From Chitinophagaceae bacterium (GTDB taxonomy: Bacteria; Bacteroidota; Bacteroidia; Chitinophagales; Chitinophagaceae), in assembly GCA_023229465.1 (NCBI GenBank), contig JALNZE010000047.1, positions 1 through 5,217 on the forward strand: DNA of 5,217 bases, written 5' to 3'. The notes beneath the pieces are model-generated. The model was not told the DNA's origin, searched no databases, and saw only the letters and a program-made list of their open reading frames with translations. Each line of letters begins with the position of its first letter. Position 1 is the first letter of the stretch. Position numbers and translations under genes: made by a program. Below are positions 1-4,909 of this stretch, in pieces.

Positions 1-70
1 AACAATAAAATGAATGAGAAGGGGGAGTGGCTGTAGCATAGCAATACCCCTAACCGGTGGGGAGAATTGG

Positions 71-433
71 CTACACCGGGTTTTTGGGCTTCTTACTGAA
101 GTTGGTTTTCAGCAGCACCAGGCTTTTGCCTTGTAAAAGGTGAAAACAGATACTGCCGCTATGCACCTGGAAACCGGCAATGGAAAACCCAGGGGGAGAG
201 GCCTTCTGCCAATAGGGGGGCTGCCGGAAGTTAAAATGCTGATGGTAAGGAAGATTGCATGTAATAAGTGCATAGAGAATGGTATGCAGTGTTTTGCCGG
301 CTAACTGTATGAAAGGTAAGGACATACAAAGAACGGGGCTCATTTTTTCATTACTGAGACCTGAGAAAATGTCCCGATAATAAAATGAGCACCCGCCTTT
401 TAGTGCGTTTATGGTAGTTGGCTCCTGTCTCAT
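71..433 (-). CDS. Doubtful hypothetical protein (120 aa ORF)
   Basis: An open frame of 120 codons runs from ATG (431-433) to TAG (71-73). I do not recognise the product. It is rich in Pro, Phe, His, Cys and Ser, has no clear domain and no clean signal peptide, and has a basic tail (FSKKPKNPV). That composition is common in non-coding frames. The stretch is also visibly more G/C-rich than the genes to its right, and one arm of an inverted repeat (349-370) lies inside the frame. A short stem (CCCC/GGGG around 47-62) lies just beyond the stop, but no T-tract follows. No partner gene supports it. It could be a real lineage-specific gene, a remnant, or a chance frame, and I lean towards the last. 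Confidence 0.22.
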   Translation of the reverse strand: MRQEPTTINALKGGCSFYYRDIFSGLSNEKMSPVLCMSLPFIQLAGKTLHTILYALITCNLPYHQHFNFRQPPYWQKASPPGFSIAGFQVHSGSICFHLLQGKSLVLLKTNFSKKPKNPV

Positions 434-464
434 ACCTTGAATTTCTCAGGTTCACTCAGTAATG
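349..464. repeat. Split inverted repeat flanking the 433 start
   Basis: The left arm (349-370) reads CATTACTGAG followed directly by ACCTGAGAAA. The right arm (441-464), read on the minus strand, gives CATTACTGAG, then TGA, then ACCTGAGAAA. Twenty bases therefore match exactly in inverted orientation, as two blocks of ten, with a 3-nt insertion in the right arm. About 70 bp separate the arms. Each arm also contains CTGAG twice. It could be a regulator-binding pair, the ends of a small MITE-like element, or an RNA stem. No target-site duplication is obvious. Confidence 0.5.
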
Positions 465-500
465 GGACAGAAAATAAGTAGCAAAACAAATATACTACAC

Positions 501-522
501 TTTCCTATACATATATAGGAAA
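501..522. promoter_or_regulatory. Perfect 9-bp dyad upstream of first XRE gene (putative operator)
   Basis: TTTCCTATA (501-509) and TATAGGAAA (514-522) are exact reverse complements separated by CATA. The dyad ends 28 bp before the ATG of the XRE regulator at 551, in a strongly AT-rich tract. That is where an autoregulatory operator would be expected. I see no good -7/-33 promoter pair here, so its exact relation to the transcription start is unknown. Confidence 0.5.
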
Positions 523-550
523 CATAAAAAAAATATTTCGTTTAATTTAT

Positions 551-793
551 ATGGCTAGGCAGAACCTGAAGACAAAGATTGACTGGTATATCGTGAGCCG
601 TGTCCGGGAATTACGCCGGGAGAAGCAGATTACACAAACTGAGATCGCCGTTCACCTGAAACTGTCTGTTGGATTTATCGGTCATATTGAAAGCCCTAAC
701 TTTATTGCAAAATATAATACCCATCACCTCAATCAACTGGCAAAATTATTCAAATGTTCGCCTAAAGATTTTTGGCCTGAAAAGGCGTTGTAA
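551..793 (+). CDS. Small XRE-family HTH transcriptional regulator
   Basis: This 80-residue protein is almost entirely one lambda-Cro/C1-type HTH domain. Residues 13-25 form the first helix (YIVSRVRELRREK). TQTEIAVHL (28-36) is the positioning helix, VGFIGHIE (40-47) the recognition helix, and residues 57-73 close the fold with HLNQLAKLFKCSPKDF. The N-terminus is basic. The motif IESPNFIAKYN followed by a CSPKDFWPEK tail matches a small regulator type I associate with Bacteroidota. There is no ligand or oligomerisation domain, so it probably acts as a dimer on palindromic DNA. The perfect dyad at 501-522, just upstream, is the obvious candidate site. The ATG at 551 follows an A/T-rich leader without a Shine-Dalgarno site. 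The next gene is 145 bp away, so co-transcription is uncertain. The fold is secure; the targets are unknown. Confidence 0.85.
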   Translation: MARQNLKTKIDWYIVSRVRELRREKQITQTEIAVHLKLSVGFIGHIESPNFIAKYNTHHLNQLAKLFKCSPKDFWPEKAL

Positions 794-813
794 AGGTAAA
801 CCCCTCGTATATT

Positions 814-844
814 TTGAATTTCTCTGGTTACTTCAATAATACGA
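814..844 (+). repeat. Diverged copy of the 437-467 repeat
   Basis: Bases 814-844 match bases 437-467 at 24 of 31 positions in the same orientation. Both begin with TTGAATTTCTC, share a following GGTT, and share TCA and TAAT further on. Each copy lies about 95-125 bp upstream of one of the two XRE genes (551 and 939). It could be a shared regulatory site or a leftover of duplication of the upstream region. Confidence 0.35.
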
Positions 845-856
845 TTTTTGAAATGC

Positions 857-885
857 CTGTAGAAGGATAAATATAACATCTACAG
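857..885. promoter_or_regulatory. 7-bp inverted repeat upstream of second XRE gene
   Basis: CTGTAGA (857-863) and TCTACAG (879-885) are exact reverse complements with a 15-nt A/T-rich spacer. The element ends 53 bp before the ATG at 939. It is a plausible operator for the adjacent XRE regulator. Seven-bp arms with a long spacer can arise by chance, so support is modest. Confidence 0.35.
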
Positions 886-938
886 ACGTATGCAAATAGT
901 CCTACAATATTTTTCAGTATTTCTTTGAAATTCCATCA

Positions 939-1163
939 ATGAATAGTACCAGGGATGAGAAAATATTAAATAAATTCGGCAAACACTTGGAAAAAATAAG
1001 GGAGGATAAAAAGTTGAGTTTGCGGAAGCTTGCAGATAATGCAGATGTTGATTTCAGCCAGATCCATAGAATTGAGAAAGGGAAAACCAATCCGTCACTT
1101 ACGATGCTGTTGGCCCTTTCCGAGGGGTTAGGCATACCTATTGAGGAATTGATTCATTTTTAG
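939..1163 (+). CDS. Small XRE-family HTH regulator (SinR/Cro-like)
   Basis: This 74-residue single-domain regulator starts with a short charged N-terminus and FGKHLEKIREDKKL (13-26). The HTH follows: SLRKLADNAD (27-36) and DFSQIHRIEKGKTNP (38-52), then LTMLLALSEGLGIPIEELIHF (54-74). The S-Q-I-x-x-I-E-x-G-K-x-N-P-S signature is classic for the Cro/C1 HTH family. Many Bacteroidota encode near-complete relatives of this length, so it is probably full length. The ATG at 939 leaves a natural N-terminus, and the frame ends in TAG. It sits 133 bp upstream of the Xre-RES start region and points the same way. It could contribute to regulating that operon, but nothing in the sequence shows this. It differs clearly from the neighbouring 80-residue regulator and is not a duplicate. 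Confidence 0.88.
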   Translation: MNSTRDEKILNKFGKHLEKIREDKKLSLRKLADNADVDFSQIHRIEKGKTNPSLTMLLALSEGLGIPIEELIHF

Positions 1164-1268
1164 TTAGTGACAGGTGCAAATGAAAGTATCCCAATCCTAA
1201 TAGCTGAAATCTATAAGCAGGATAAAGTATAGAATTCTTTAAAATTTGGCAAAAAAGACTGTTTAAAG

Positions 1269-1299
1269 TTTGTAAAGAGACAAATTACCCCTACATTTG
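1269..1299 (+). promoter_or_regulatory. Bacteroidota-type promoter of the Xre-RES operon
   Basis: TTTG (1269-1272), a 19-bp spacer and TACATTTG (1292-1299) match the published Bacteroides promoter pattern (-33 TTTG, -7 TAnnTTTG) without a mismatch. The implied transcription start is about 1304-1307, on or beside the ATG at 1306. This gives a leaderless or very short-leader mRNA. The -7 element sits in the centre of the dyad at 1275-1314. Confidence 0.6.
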
Positions 1300-1314
1300 G
1301 GTAAAATGTCTCTT
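1275..1314. promoter_or_regulatory. Large symmetric dyad over promoter and start codon (putative autoregulatory operator)
   Basis: Outer arms AAGAGACA (1275-1282) and TGTCTCTT (1307-1314) and inner arms TTACCC (1285-1290) and GGGTAA (1299-1304) are exact reverse complements about the same centre. Fourteen base pairs therefore match across 40 bp, interrupted only by AA opposite AA and an 8-nt core. The dyad covers the -7 box, the likely transcription start and the ATG. Type II antitoxins commonly repress their own operon through such palindromes, so this is a strong candidate site for the Xre antitoxin or the Xre-RES complex. An mRNA hairpin is an alternative reading. Confidence 0.65.
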
Positions 1315-1827
1315 ATGCCGGTTGCCACACTAAAAAACAGAACAACAGGAGCGGATGTAACTCACCTTGTGTCCCAATACATCAAAAAGGGGGCTTCTGC
1401 TAATTTCATTACATGGATTATTTTGGGGGGTAAACAATTTATGGATAAAGAGCCTGTGTCAACACTCGATTTTGTTACGGCAGGTAACAAAGGTATTCCT
1501 AAACTTTCTGTAAGCAACCTTGCCGAGTTGATGGATGTGCCTATGAAAGATATGGCCACCTTACTGAATATTTCGTACAAAACATTGGGCCGTAAAAAAG
1601 GTACTGATGTATTAGACAGCCTGGCGTCTTCTCTATCCATTGAAATTGCCAATACCTTCACCAAAGGCTTATCAGTCTTTGAAGATCCCGATAAATTCAA
1701 TCATTGGCTGCAAAAAGGAAACCGGGCACTAAACGGGAAGAAACCATTTGAGTTACTGAATACCCCAACTGGTATTAAACTGGTGAACCAGGTGTTAGGA
1801 AGAATAGAAGAAGGGGTTTATACTTAA
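1306..1827 (+). CDS. Xre-type antitoxin of RES toxin (Xre/MbcA/ParS, DUF2384)
   Basis: This is the antitoxin of a type II Xre-RES module. Starting at ATG 1306 it has 173 residues. Residues 66-125 form the Xre-like HTH region, including VSNLAELMDVPMKDMATLL and a following helix with SYKTLGRKKG. Residues 122-173 form the toxin-binding C-terminal domain typical of Xre/MbcA/ParS antitoxins. Its signature residues are visible: FEDPDKFNHWL (125-135), NRALNGKKPFELL (139-151) and a terminal helix TGIKLVNQVLGRIEEGVYT. In known complexes the C-terminus of the antitoxin blocks the RES active site, while the HTH part can bind the operon promoter. The TTG at 1297 would add three residues but lies inside the promoter box, so I prefer ATG 1306. 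ATG 1315 (MPVATLK) is a second possibility. The toxin gene starts 18 bases beyond the stop. The dyad at 1275-1314 implies autorepression. Confidence 0.9.
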   Translation: MSLMPVATLKNRTTGADVTHLVSQYIKKGASANFITWIILGGKQFMDKEPVSTLDFVTAGNKGIPKLSVSNLAELMDVPMKDMATLLNISYKTLGRKKGTDVLDSLASSLSIEIANTFTKGLSVFEDPDKFNHWLQKGNRALNGKKPFELLNTPTGIKLVNQVLGRIEEGVYT

Positions 1828-1844
1828 TACTGCCACGCTGCCTT

Positions 1845-2333
1845 ATGCTTGTTTACCGTATTGTCAAATCAGCCAAAAGAACCAACGACCTCTCCGGCAC
1901 AGGTGCCTATACCGAAGGGGGACGATGGAATCATGAAGGGGTTTTTGCTGTATATACCAGTGAGAATGAATCCTTATGTATGTTGGAGGTATTGGTACAT
2001 GTTGATGAATCGGAACTGCCGCCCGATATGTATATACTGACCATTGAAATAAATGATGGAGAGCCTATACTGGAAATTGCAGATAAGGATTTACCGAAAG
2101 ACTGGAGAAACCCTGAGAATATTGTTTTAAAGGAAATGGGAGATAAGCTATTTGCAGAGCGGAAATGTATAGCCATTAAAACACGTTCTGCTGTAATGCC
2201 CAATTCTTATAACTACATACTGAATCCTATGTATCCCCAATACTATGATTATGTAAAAATTATTGAAGTAAAACCACTGGATGTTGATCAAAGGTTTCTG
2301 GAGTTGCAAAAAACATTTCGTGCCGGTGGATAA
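1845..2333 (+). CDS. RES-domain toxin (NAD-targeting)
   Basis: This 162-residue protein is a complete RES domain. Members of the family degrade NAD+ (Xre-RES, MbcT) or ADP-ribosylate a metabolic enzyme (ParT), stopping growth when not bound by the antitoxin. The conserved features are all visible: YR at 4-5; the block from LSGTGAY (16-22) to GGRWN (25-29); VYTSEN (36-41); LEVLVH (47-52); and RSAVMPNSYNYILNP (114-128). The family's conserved polar residues appear as R27, Y37, E48 and S115, so the catalytic set looks intact. The family's usual acidic residue after YTSE is followed here by N rather than S. The start is ATG 1845, 17 bp beyond the antitoxin stop, which fits translation from one mRNA. 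The gene ends 10 bp from the convergent MNT-HEPN gene. The family assignment is very secure; which chemistry it performs is not visible. Confidence 0.93.
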   Translation: MLVYRIVKSAKRTNDLSGTGAYTEGGRWNHEGVFAVYTSENESLCMLEVLVHVDESELPPDMYILTIEINDGEPILEIADKDLPKDWRNPENIVLKEMGDKLFAERKCIAIKTRSAVMPNSYNYILNPMYPQYYDYVKIIEVKPLDVDQRFLELQKTFRAGG

Positions 2334-2343
2334 GATATCATCA

Positions 2344-3216
2344 TTATTCAATCAATTCAAAAGCAGTAATTTTTTCCTTACAAATTCGCTCTACAATGGT
2401 TTGCATCTGTTGTACACGTTCTATAAGCCTGGTAAGTTCTTCTTGAGTAATTACATAATCAGCTTTATAACGGGCATCTATATAACCACGCTTTAGCAAA
2501 TCAAACAAATTTTTTTCTTCCTTGCTTGTTTCAATAGGGAATAATAAAAACAAGTCCTCTGATACATGTTTGGCCTGTTTCCGTAGCTTATACAGATTGT
2601 GAGTTTTAGGCTTGTAGCCTGTAAATACAAGTAATACTGTGTAATAAAAGCTCTCAGTAGTCTGGTGTAATTCAAACGCAGCAACTTTAAATTGTTTCTG
2701 TTGAAAGTTAAAAGCTACACTATTTAAAAAGGCGACACCACCCGAAAACCAAATATCAAAATACCGTTGAGCAATTTCTTTTTCTTCTGCCGGTGTTAAT
2801 TCTCTGGGTTCAGCAAAATGCACAATATCGGTATCATACAGCAACACACCTTCTTTTACAATATCAGTAAAGAAATACTGGCCAAATTCAAGGCCTTCGT
2901 TTATATAATCTATCTCATGTATCTGCAGGTTAATGGGCTGTTTAAAATGCTGGGTTCTGCTGTTTACAATATCTTCCAGTTCATATTCTTTCACCGTATT
3001 ATTCCTGGTTACCACCAGAAAATCAAAATCGCTGATGTATTCGTATAAAATACCATCCTTACCTGTGTACCGGTGCTGCACATACTTACCCTTGGCATAA
3101 CTGCCAAACAGGATTATTTTTTCAGGAGCCACTACTTCTTTAATAATACTCACTATTTCAAGTATCTGCTCCCGCTTGCCTTGTGGTAAATAATTTAATG
3201 AGGTTTTCATTAGCAT
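2344..3216 (-). CDS. Fused MNT nucleotidyltransferase-HEPN protein
   Basis: This 290-residue protein joins two domains that are often separate genes in HEPN-MNT toxin-antitoxin pairs. Residues 15-130 form a minimal nucleotidyltransferase: ILFGSYAKG (35-43) is the GS motif and SDFDFLVV (62-69) supplies metal ligands D63 and D65. The 23-residue gap between them is longer than in the minimal family. A third carboxylate is probably E101 or D103 in HEIDYINEG. Residues 140-285 form the helical HEPN domain, with AAFELHQTTESFYYTVLL (179-196), YKPKTHNLYKL (201-211) and GYIDARYKADY (244-254). A canonical RNase Rx4-6H near the C-terminus is not seen. RKQAKH (212-217) fits the pattern but is misplaced. 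The gene may start at ATG 3216 or ATG 3210. Stand-alone MNT enzymes inactivate HEPN toxins by adenylyl transfer; whether the fusion is self-contained regulation or something else is unknown. The stop codon is 10 bp from that of the RES gene. Confidence 0.9.
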   Translation of the reverse strand: MLMKTSLNYLPQGKREQILEIVSIIKEVVAPEKIILFGSYAKGKYVQHRYTGKDGILYEYISDFDFLVVTRNNTVKEYELEDIVNSRTQHFKQPINLQIHEIDYINEGLEFGQYFFTDIVKEGVLLYDTDIVHFAEPRELTPAEEKEIAQRYFDIWFSGGVAFLNSVAFNFQQKQFKVAAFELHQTTESFYYTVLLVFTGYKPKTHNLYKLRKQAKHVSEDLFLLFPIETSKEEKNLFDLLKRGYIDARYKADYVITQEELTRLIERVQQMQTIVERICKEKITAFELIE

Positions 3217-3325
3217 AAAAATACGAAGGAAAAAGGGATTTTTTGGGATGCCGGTTTTTTATCCGTTAATTTATATATATTGGCTTGATTGACGCAAGTT
3301 TTGTATCATTTTTTAGTTGAGGTTG

Positions 3326-3347
3326 TTGGATTAAGGGATTAATCCAA
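3326..3347 (+). ncRNA. Perfect 9-bp hairpin with GGGA (GNRA-type) loop
   Basis: TTGGATTAA (3326-3334) and TTAATCCAA (3339-3347) are exact reverse complements closed by GGGA, which fits the GNRA tetraloop class only when the plus strand is transcribed. No T-tract follows on either strand, so it is not a standard terminator. It lies 104 bp upstream of the domain-V-like fold and may belong to the same RNA. A protein-binding dyad is the alternative. Confidence 0.4.
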
Positions 3348-3450
3348 TAGCCAACTTTCAGAGAAGATGCCGATGTACCCATCACCTAAACGTAAGGGCC
3401 AATTTTCCGAACAACAGGCATGCGATTTTATAGGTAACAGCATAACTGAA

Positions 3451-3537
3451 GAATTGTATGATGGGTGACTATCAATCATGTTACGAACTTACTTCGGGAT
3501 ACGGTTCTGTGGGGACGCAGGGGGTGAAATTCCCCCG
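3451..3537 (+). ncRNA. Possible group II intron 3' relic (domain V/VI-like fold)
   Basis: GAATTGTAT (3451-3459) can pair over all nine positions, two of them G-U, with ATACGGTTC (3499-3507). Directly inside, GATGG (3460-3464) pairs with CTATC (3469-3473) across a GTGA loop of GNRA type. Lower helix, upper helix, GNRA cap and a 3' strand ending CGGTTCTGTG are the plan of group II intron domain V. Twelve nt later, GGGGG (3520-3524), TGAAATT and CCCCC (3532-3536) resemble domain VI, which follows domain V in these introns. The fault is that 25 nt (3474-3498) separate the upper helix from the closing strand, where canonical domain V has only a short bulge. No maturase gene and no 5' intron part are in the window. 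A degraded intron tail is the best reading; another structured RNA is possible. Confidence 0.38.
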
Positions 3538-3548
3538 TAAAGGTAATT

Positions 3549-4550
3549 TTATTCTTCCTCCTTGCTGTTGTCGTACGCTTTTGTTACAACAGCTTTAATA
3601 ATGTCGTCAAGCTGTTTTGTTGTAATGTCAAGTAACTCTATCAATTCTCTGTTTTTTTCTGAAAGAGTTGATCTGTCAAGGGAGTTAATAATTCCAAAAA
3701 TATTTGCAACTGGTCGTCTTACTTCGTGAGATTGAAAAGTGACAATATCTTTAAATGCGTCAATTTGCTTTTTGATTAAAAATTCATTCTTCTTTCTTTC
3801 GCTAATATCCCGTGAACTAATTGAAACCCCAATTAATTTATTATCTATATAAACAGGATTATATTCCGTTTTAACCCACAATGAACTGTCATTGTGCCGG
3901 ATTTCGTCTTCTCTTATAACATATTCACCTGTAAGAGCTGTTTCAAAGACACTTTTTAAGCTGCTGTCAGTAGTCTTAAGTATGTCCTTTGCATAATTCA
4001 TGAAGTTGTCGCCAATTTTTAGTTTTTTTCTTTGAAACAAAATAGTGGTTTCATATGCTGTTTTATTGAAGAATAGAATAGTGTAGTCAGGAGCAACTAA
4101 TAACCGAACAGAGTGAGTGCTATTGTAAATTGCGGTTAATATTTTTTCAGATTTTTTAATTTCTTCGGCATTTCGTTGAAGTTGGTTCCCTTGATTTGTG
4201 TTTTGTGAAGAAAGGGATGTAACAAGGTCATCTTTGAAAACTAATCCTTCAAACTTTTTATGATTTTCAACAGGTAAAACTTCTGTGTTGTGTTTGTGCA
4301 TTATTGCCAATGCTTCTTCTACTTTGCATTCATATTGAAGTATTGGTTTTTTTATGAGGCAATCAATAACAAGATTATGCTGCCGTTGCACAATGTCAAG
4401 AGGTGTCAGAACGCCTAAATAGTCATTAGTGTCCTCTTCTAATACGACAATTGCAGAATGGCTAATCAGTTTTTTTCTAATTAAATTAACACCCACATAA
4501 GGATGAGTTACCTGAAAATTTTTATGAATAAAGTCACCTACTTGTATCAT
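3549..4550 (-). CDS. CBS-PAS-DHp signalling protein lacking an ATPase domain
   Basis: This 333-residue cytoplasmic protein has no membrane segment. Residues 1-113 are a tandem CBS pair (VVLEEDTNDYLGVLTPLDIV at 35-54; NTEVLPVENHKKFEGLVFKDDL at 88-109), a module that often binds adenine nucleotides. A short linker with a charged helix (122-137) leads to a PAS domain (about 138-250) ending WVKTEYNPVYID...GVSISSRDISERKK, a typical PAS/PAC boundary. Residues 257-326 are a histidine-kinase-like dimerisation/phospho-acceptor segment. Its H-box is FQSHEVRRPVANIFGII, with His275, Glu276 and Pro280. The protein then ends in DNSKEEE, with no N, G1 or G2 box. Similar short PAS-DHp proteins are, to my knowledge, found in Bacteroidota, so this may be a natural form rather than a truncation. 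It would need a partner kinase, or act non-catalytically. The ATG at 4550 lies 5 bp after the upstream gene, indicating an operon. Confidence 0.85.
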   Translation of the reverse strand: MIQVGDFIHKNFQVTHPYVGVNLIRKKLISHSAIVVLEEDTNDYLGVLTPLDIVQRQHNLVIDCLIKKPILQYECKVEEALAIMHKHNTEVLPVENHKKFEGLVFKDDLVTSLSSQNTNQGNQLQRNAEEIKKSEKILTAIYNSTHSVRLLVAPDYTILFFNKTAYETTILFQRKKLKIGDNFMNYAKDILKTTDSSLKSVFETALTGEYVIREDEIRHNDSSLWVKTEYNPVYIDNKLIGVSISSRDISERKKNEFLIKKQIDAFKDIVTFQSHEVRRPVANIFGIINSLDRSTLSEKNRELIELLDITTKQLDDIIKAVVTKAYDNSKEEE

Positions 4551-4555
4551 TACTT

Positions 4556-4903
4556 TTAAAGTTCAATGCTATTATATGAGATGGAAACTTTAAAATCAAC
4601 TTTTATTAACTCGCCTTCCGATATAAACTGAAAAACTTTTGATTTAAGCGTGTCAATAATTTTGTCGGATGATATTTTAGTTAATATTTTTTTATTGATA
4701 AACACAGCTTCCACCTTGTCATCATTAACCTCTATGATATCAAAGCCGTTTGGTACAAGTAATTCAAATGATTTAGATAGTCCTATTTTACCTTGTGGAG
4801 AATTTTTCCCCAAAACTAAAATGTCCTGGAATGGCGGTAATTTGATTTCTTCAAAGCTCAAATTAATGGAGTATTTGATATTTGATATGTCTTTATTGCT
4901 CAT
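4556..4903 (-). CDS. Hypothetical protein in signalling operon (115 aa)
   Basis: I do not recognise this 115-residue protein. It is soluble, with no signal peptide or membrane segment. It is rich in Ile, Lys, Ser and Glu and alternates hydrophobic and polar residues in a way that suggests strands, with one helix at about 79-93 (SDKIIDTLKSKVFQF). Notable stretches are PPFQDILVLGKNSPQGKIGL (23-42) and the repetitive C-terminal strands GELIKVDFKVSISYNSIEL. Its ATG (4903) is 6 bp after the mini-ORF upstream, and its stop is 5 bp before the CBS-PAS-DHp gene, so co-translation with that sensor is likely. It could be a partner or modulator of the sensor; that is inferred from position only. Base composition is as A/T-rich as the sensor gene, suggesting shared ancestry of the operon. 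Confidence 0.72.
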   Translation of the reverse strand: MSNKDISNIKYSINLSFEEIKLPPFQDILVLGKNSPQGKIGLSKSFELLVPNGFDIIEVNDDKVEAVFINKKILTKISSDKIIDTLKSKVFQFISEGELIKVDFKVSISYNSIEL

Positions 4904-4909
4904 AAGAAT

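Larger units (their letters stand above)
3217..3548. other. 332-bp intergenic region with structured elements
   Basis: I find no convincing protein gene here. The first 80 bp next to the MNT-HEPN start are A/T-rich and should hold its promoter, but no clear TTTG/TAnnTTTG pair is visible on the minus strand. The plus strand then shows the hairpin at 3326-3347 and the intron-like fold at 3451-3537. G-rich runs (GGGGACG, GGGGG) near 3511-3524 stand out against the A/T-rich surroundings. A 33-codon frame at 3367-3468 overlaps the fold and is probably incidental. Confidence 0.6.

Noticed and set aside
212..217. CRISPR array or tandem repeat anywhere in the window (coordinates nominal)
   Set aside because: I looked for regularly spaced identical repeats across the whole window and found none; the repeats present are isolated pairs.
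161..304. Plus-strand frame beginning MHLETGNGKPRG
   Set aside because: About 46 codons, opposite another weak frame, with no motif, no promoter and no neighbour to support it.
908..915. TATTTTTC as a -7 promoter box for the 939 XRE gene
   Set aside because: One mismatch to TAnnTTTG and no TTG-type element about 19 bp upstream; A/T-rich DNA gives such matches by chance.
1297..1305. TTG at 1297 as the antitoxin start
   Set aside because: The codon is part of the -7 promoter element and would precede the expected transcription start. ATG 1306 keeps the whole recognised protein.
1362..1700. Minus-strand frame of 112 codons within the antitoxin gene
   Set aside because: It lies entirely opposite a well-supported gene, has no recognisable motif and no signals of its own.
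2334..2343. Bidirectional terminator between the RES and MNT-HEPN genes
   Set aside because: The 10-bp gap contains GATATC but no stem with flanking T-tracts.
3367..3468. Plus-strand frame of 33 codons starting MPMYPSPKRKGQF
   Set aside because: It is short, shows no recognised motif, and its end runs into the domain-V-like helix. The structure explains the conserved-looking bases better than a peptide does.
3520..3536. G5/C5 hairpin as a rho-independent terminator for the CBS-PAS-DHp operon
   Set aside because: It lies just past the stop codon, but no T-tract follows on the minus strand. The fold fits the domain-VI-like reading better, although it could still stall transcription.
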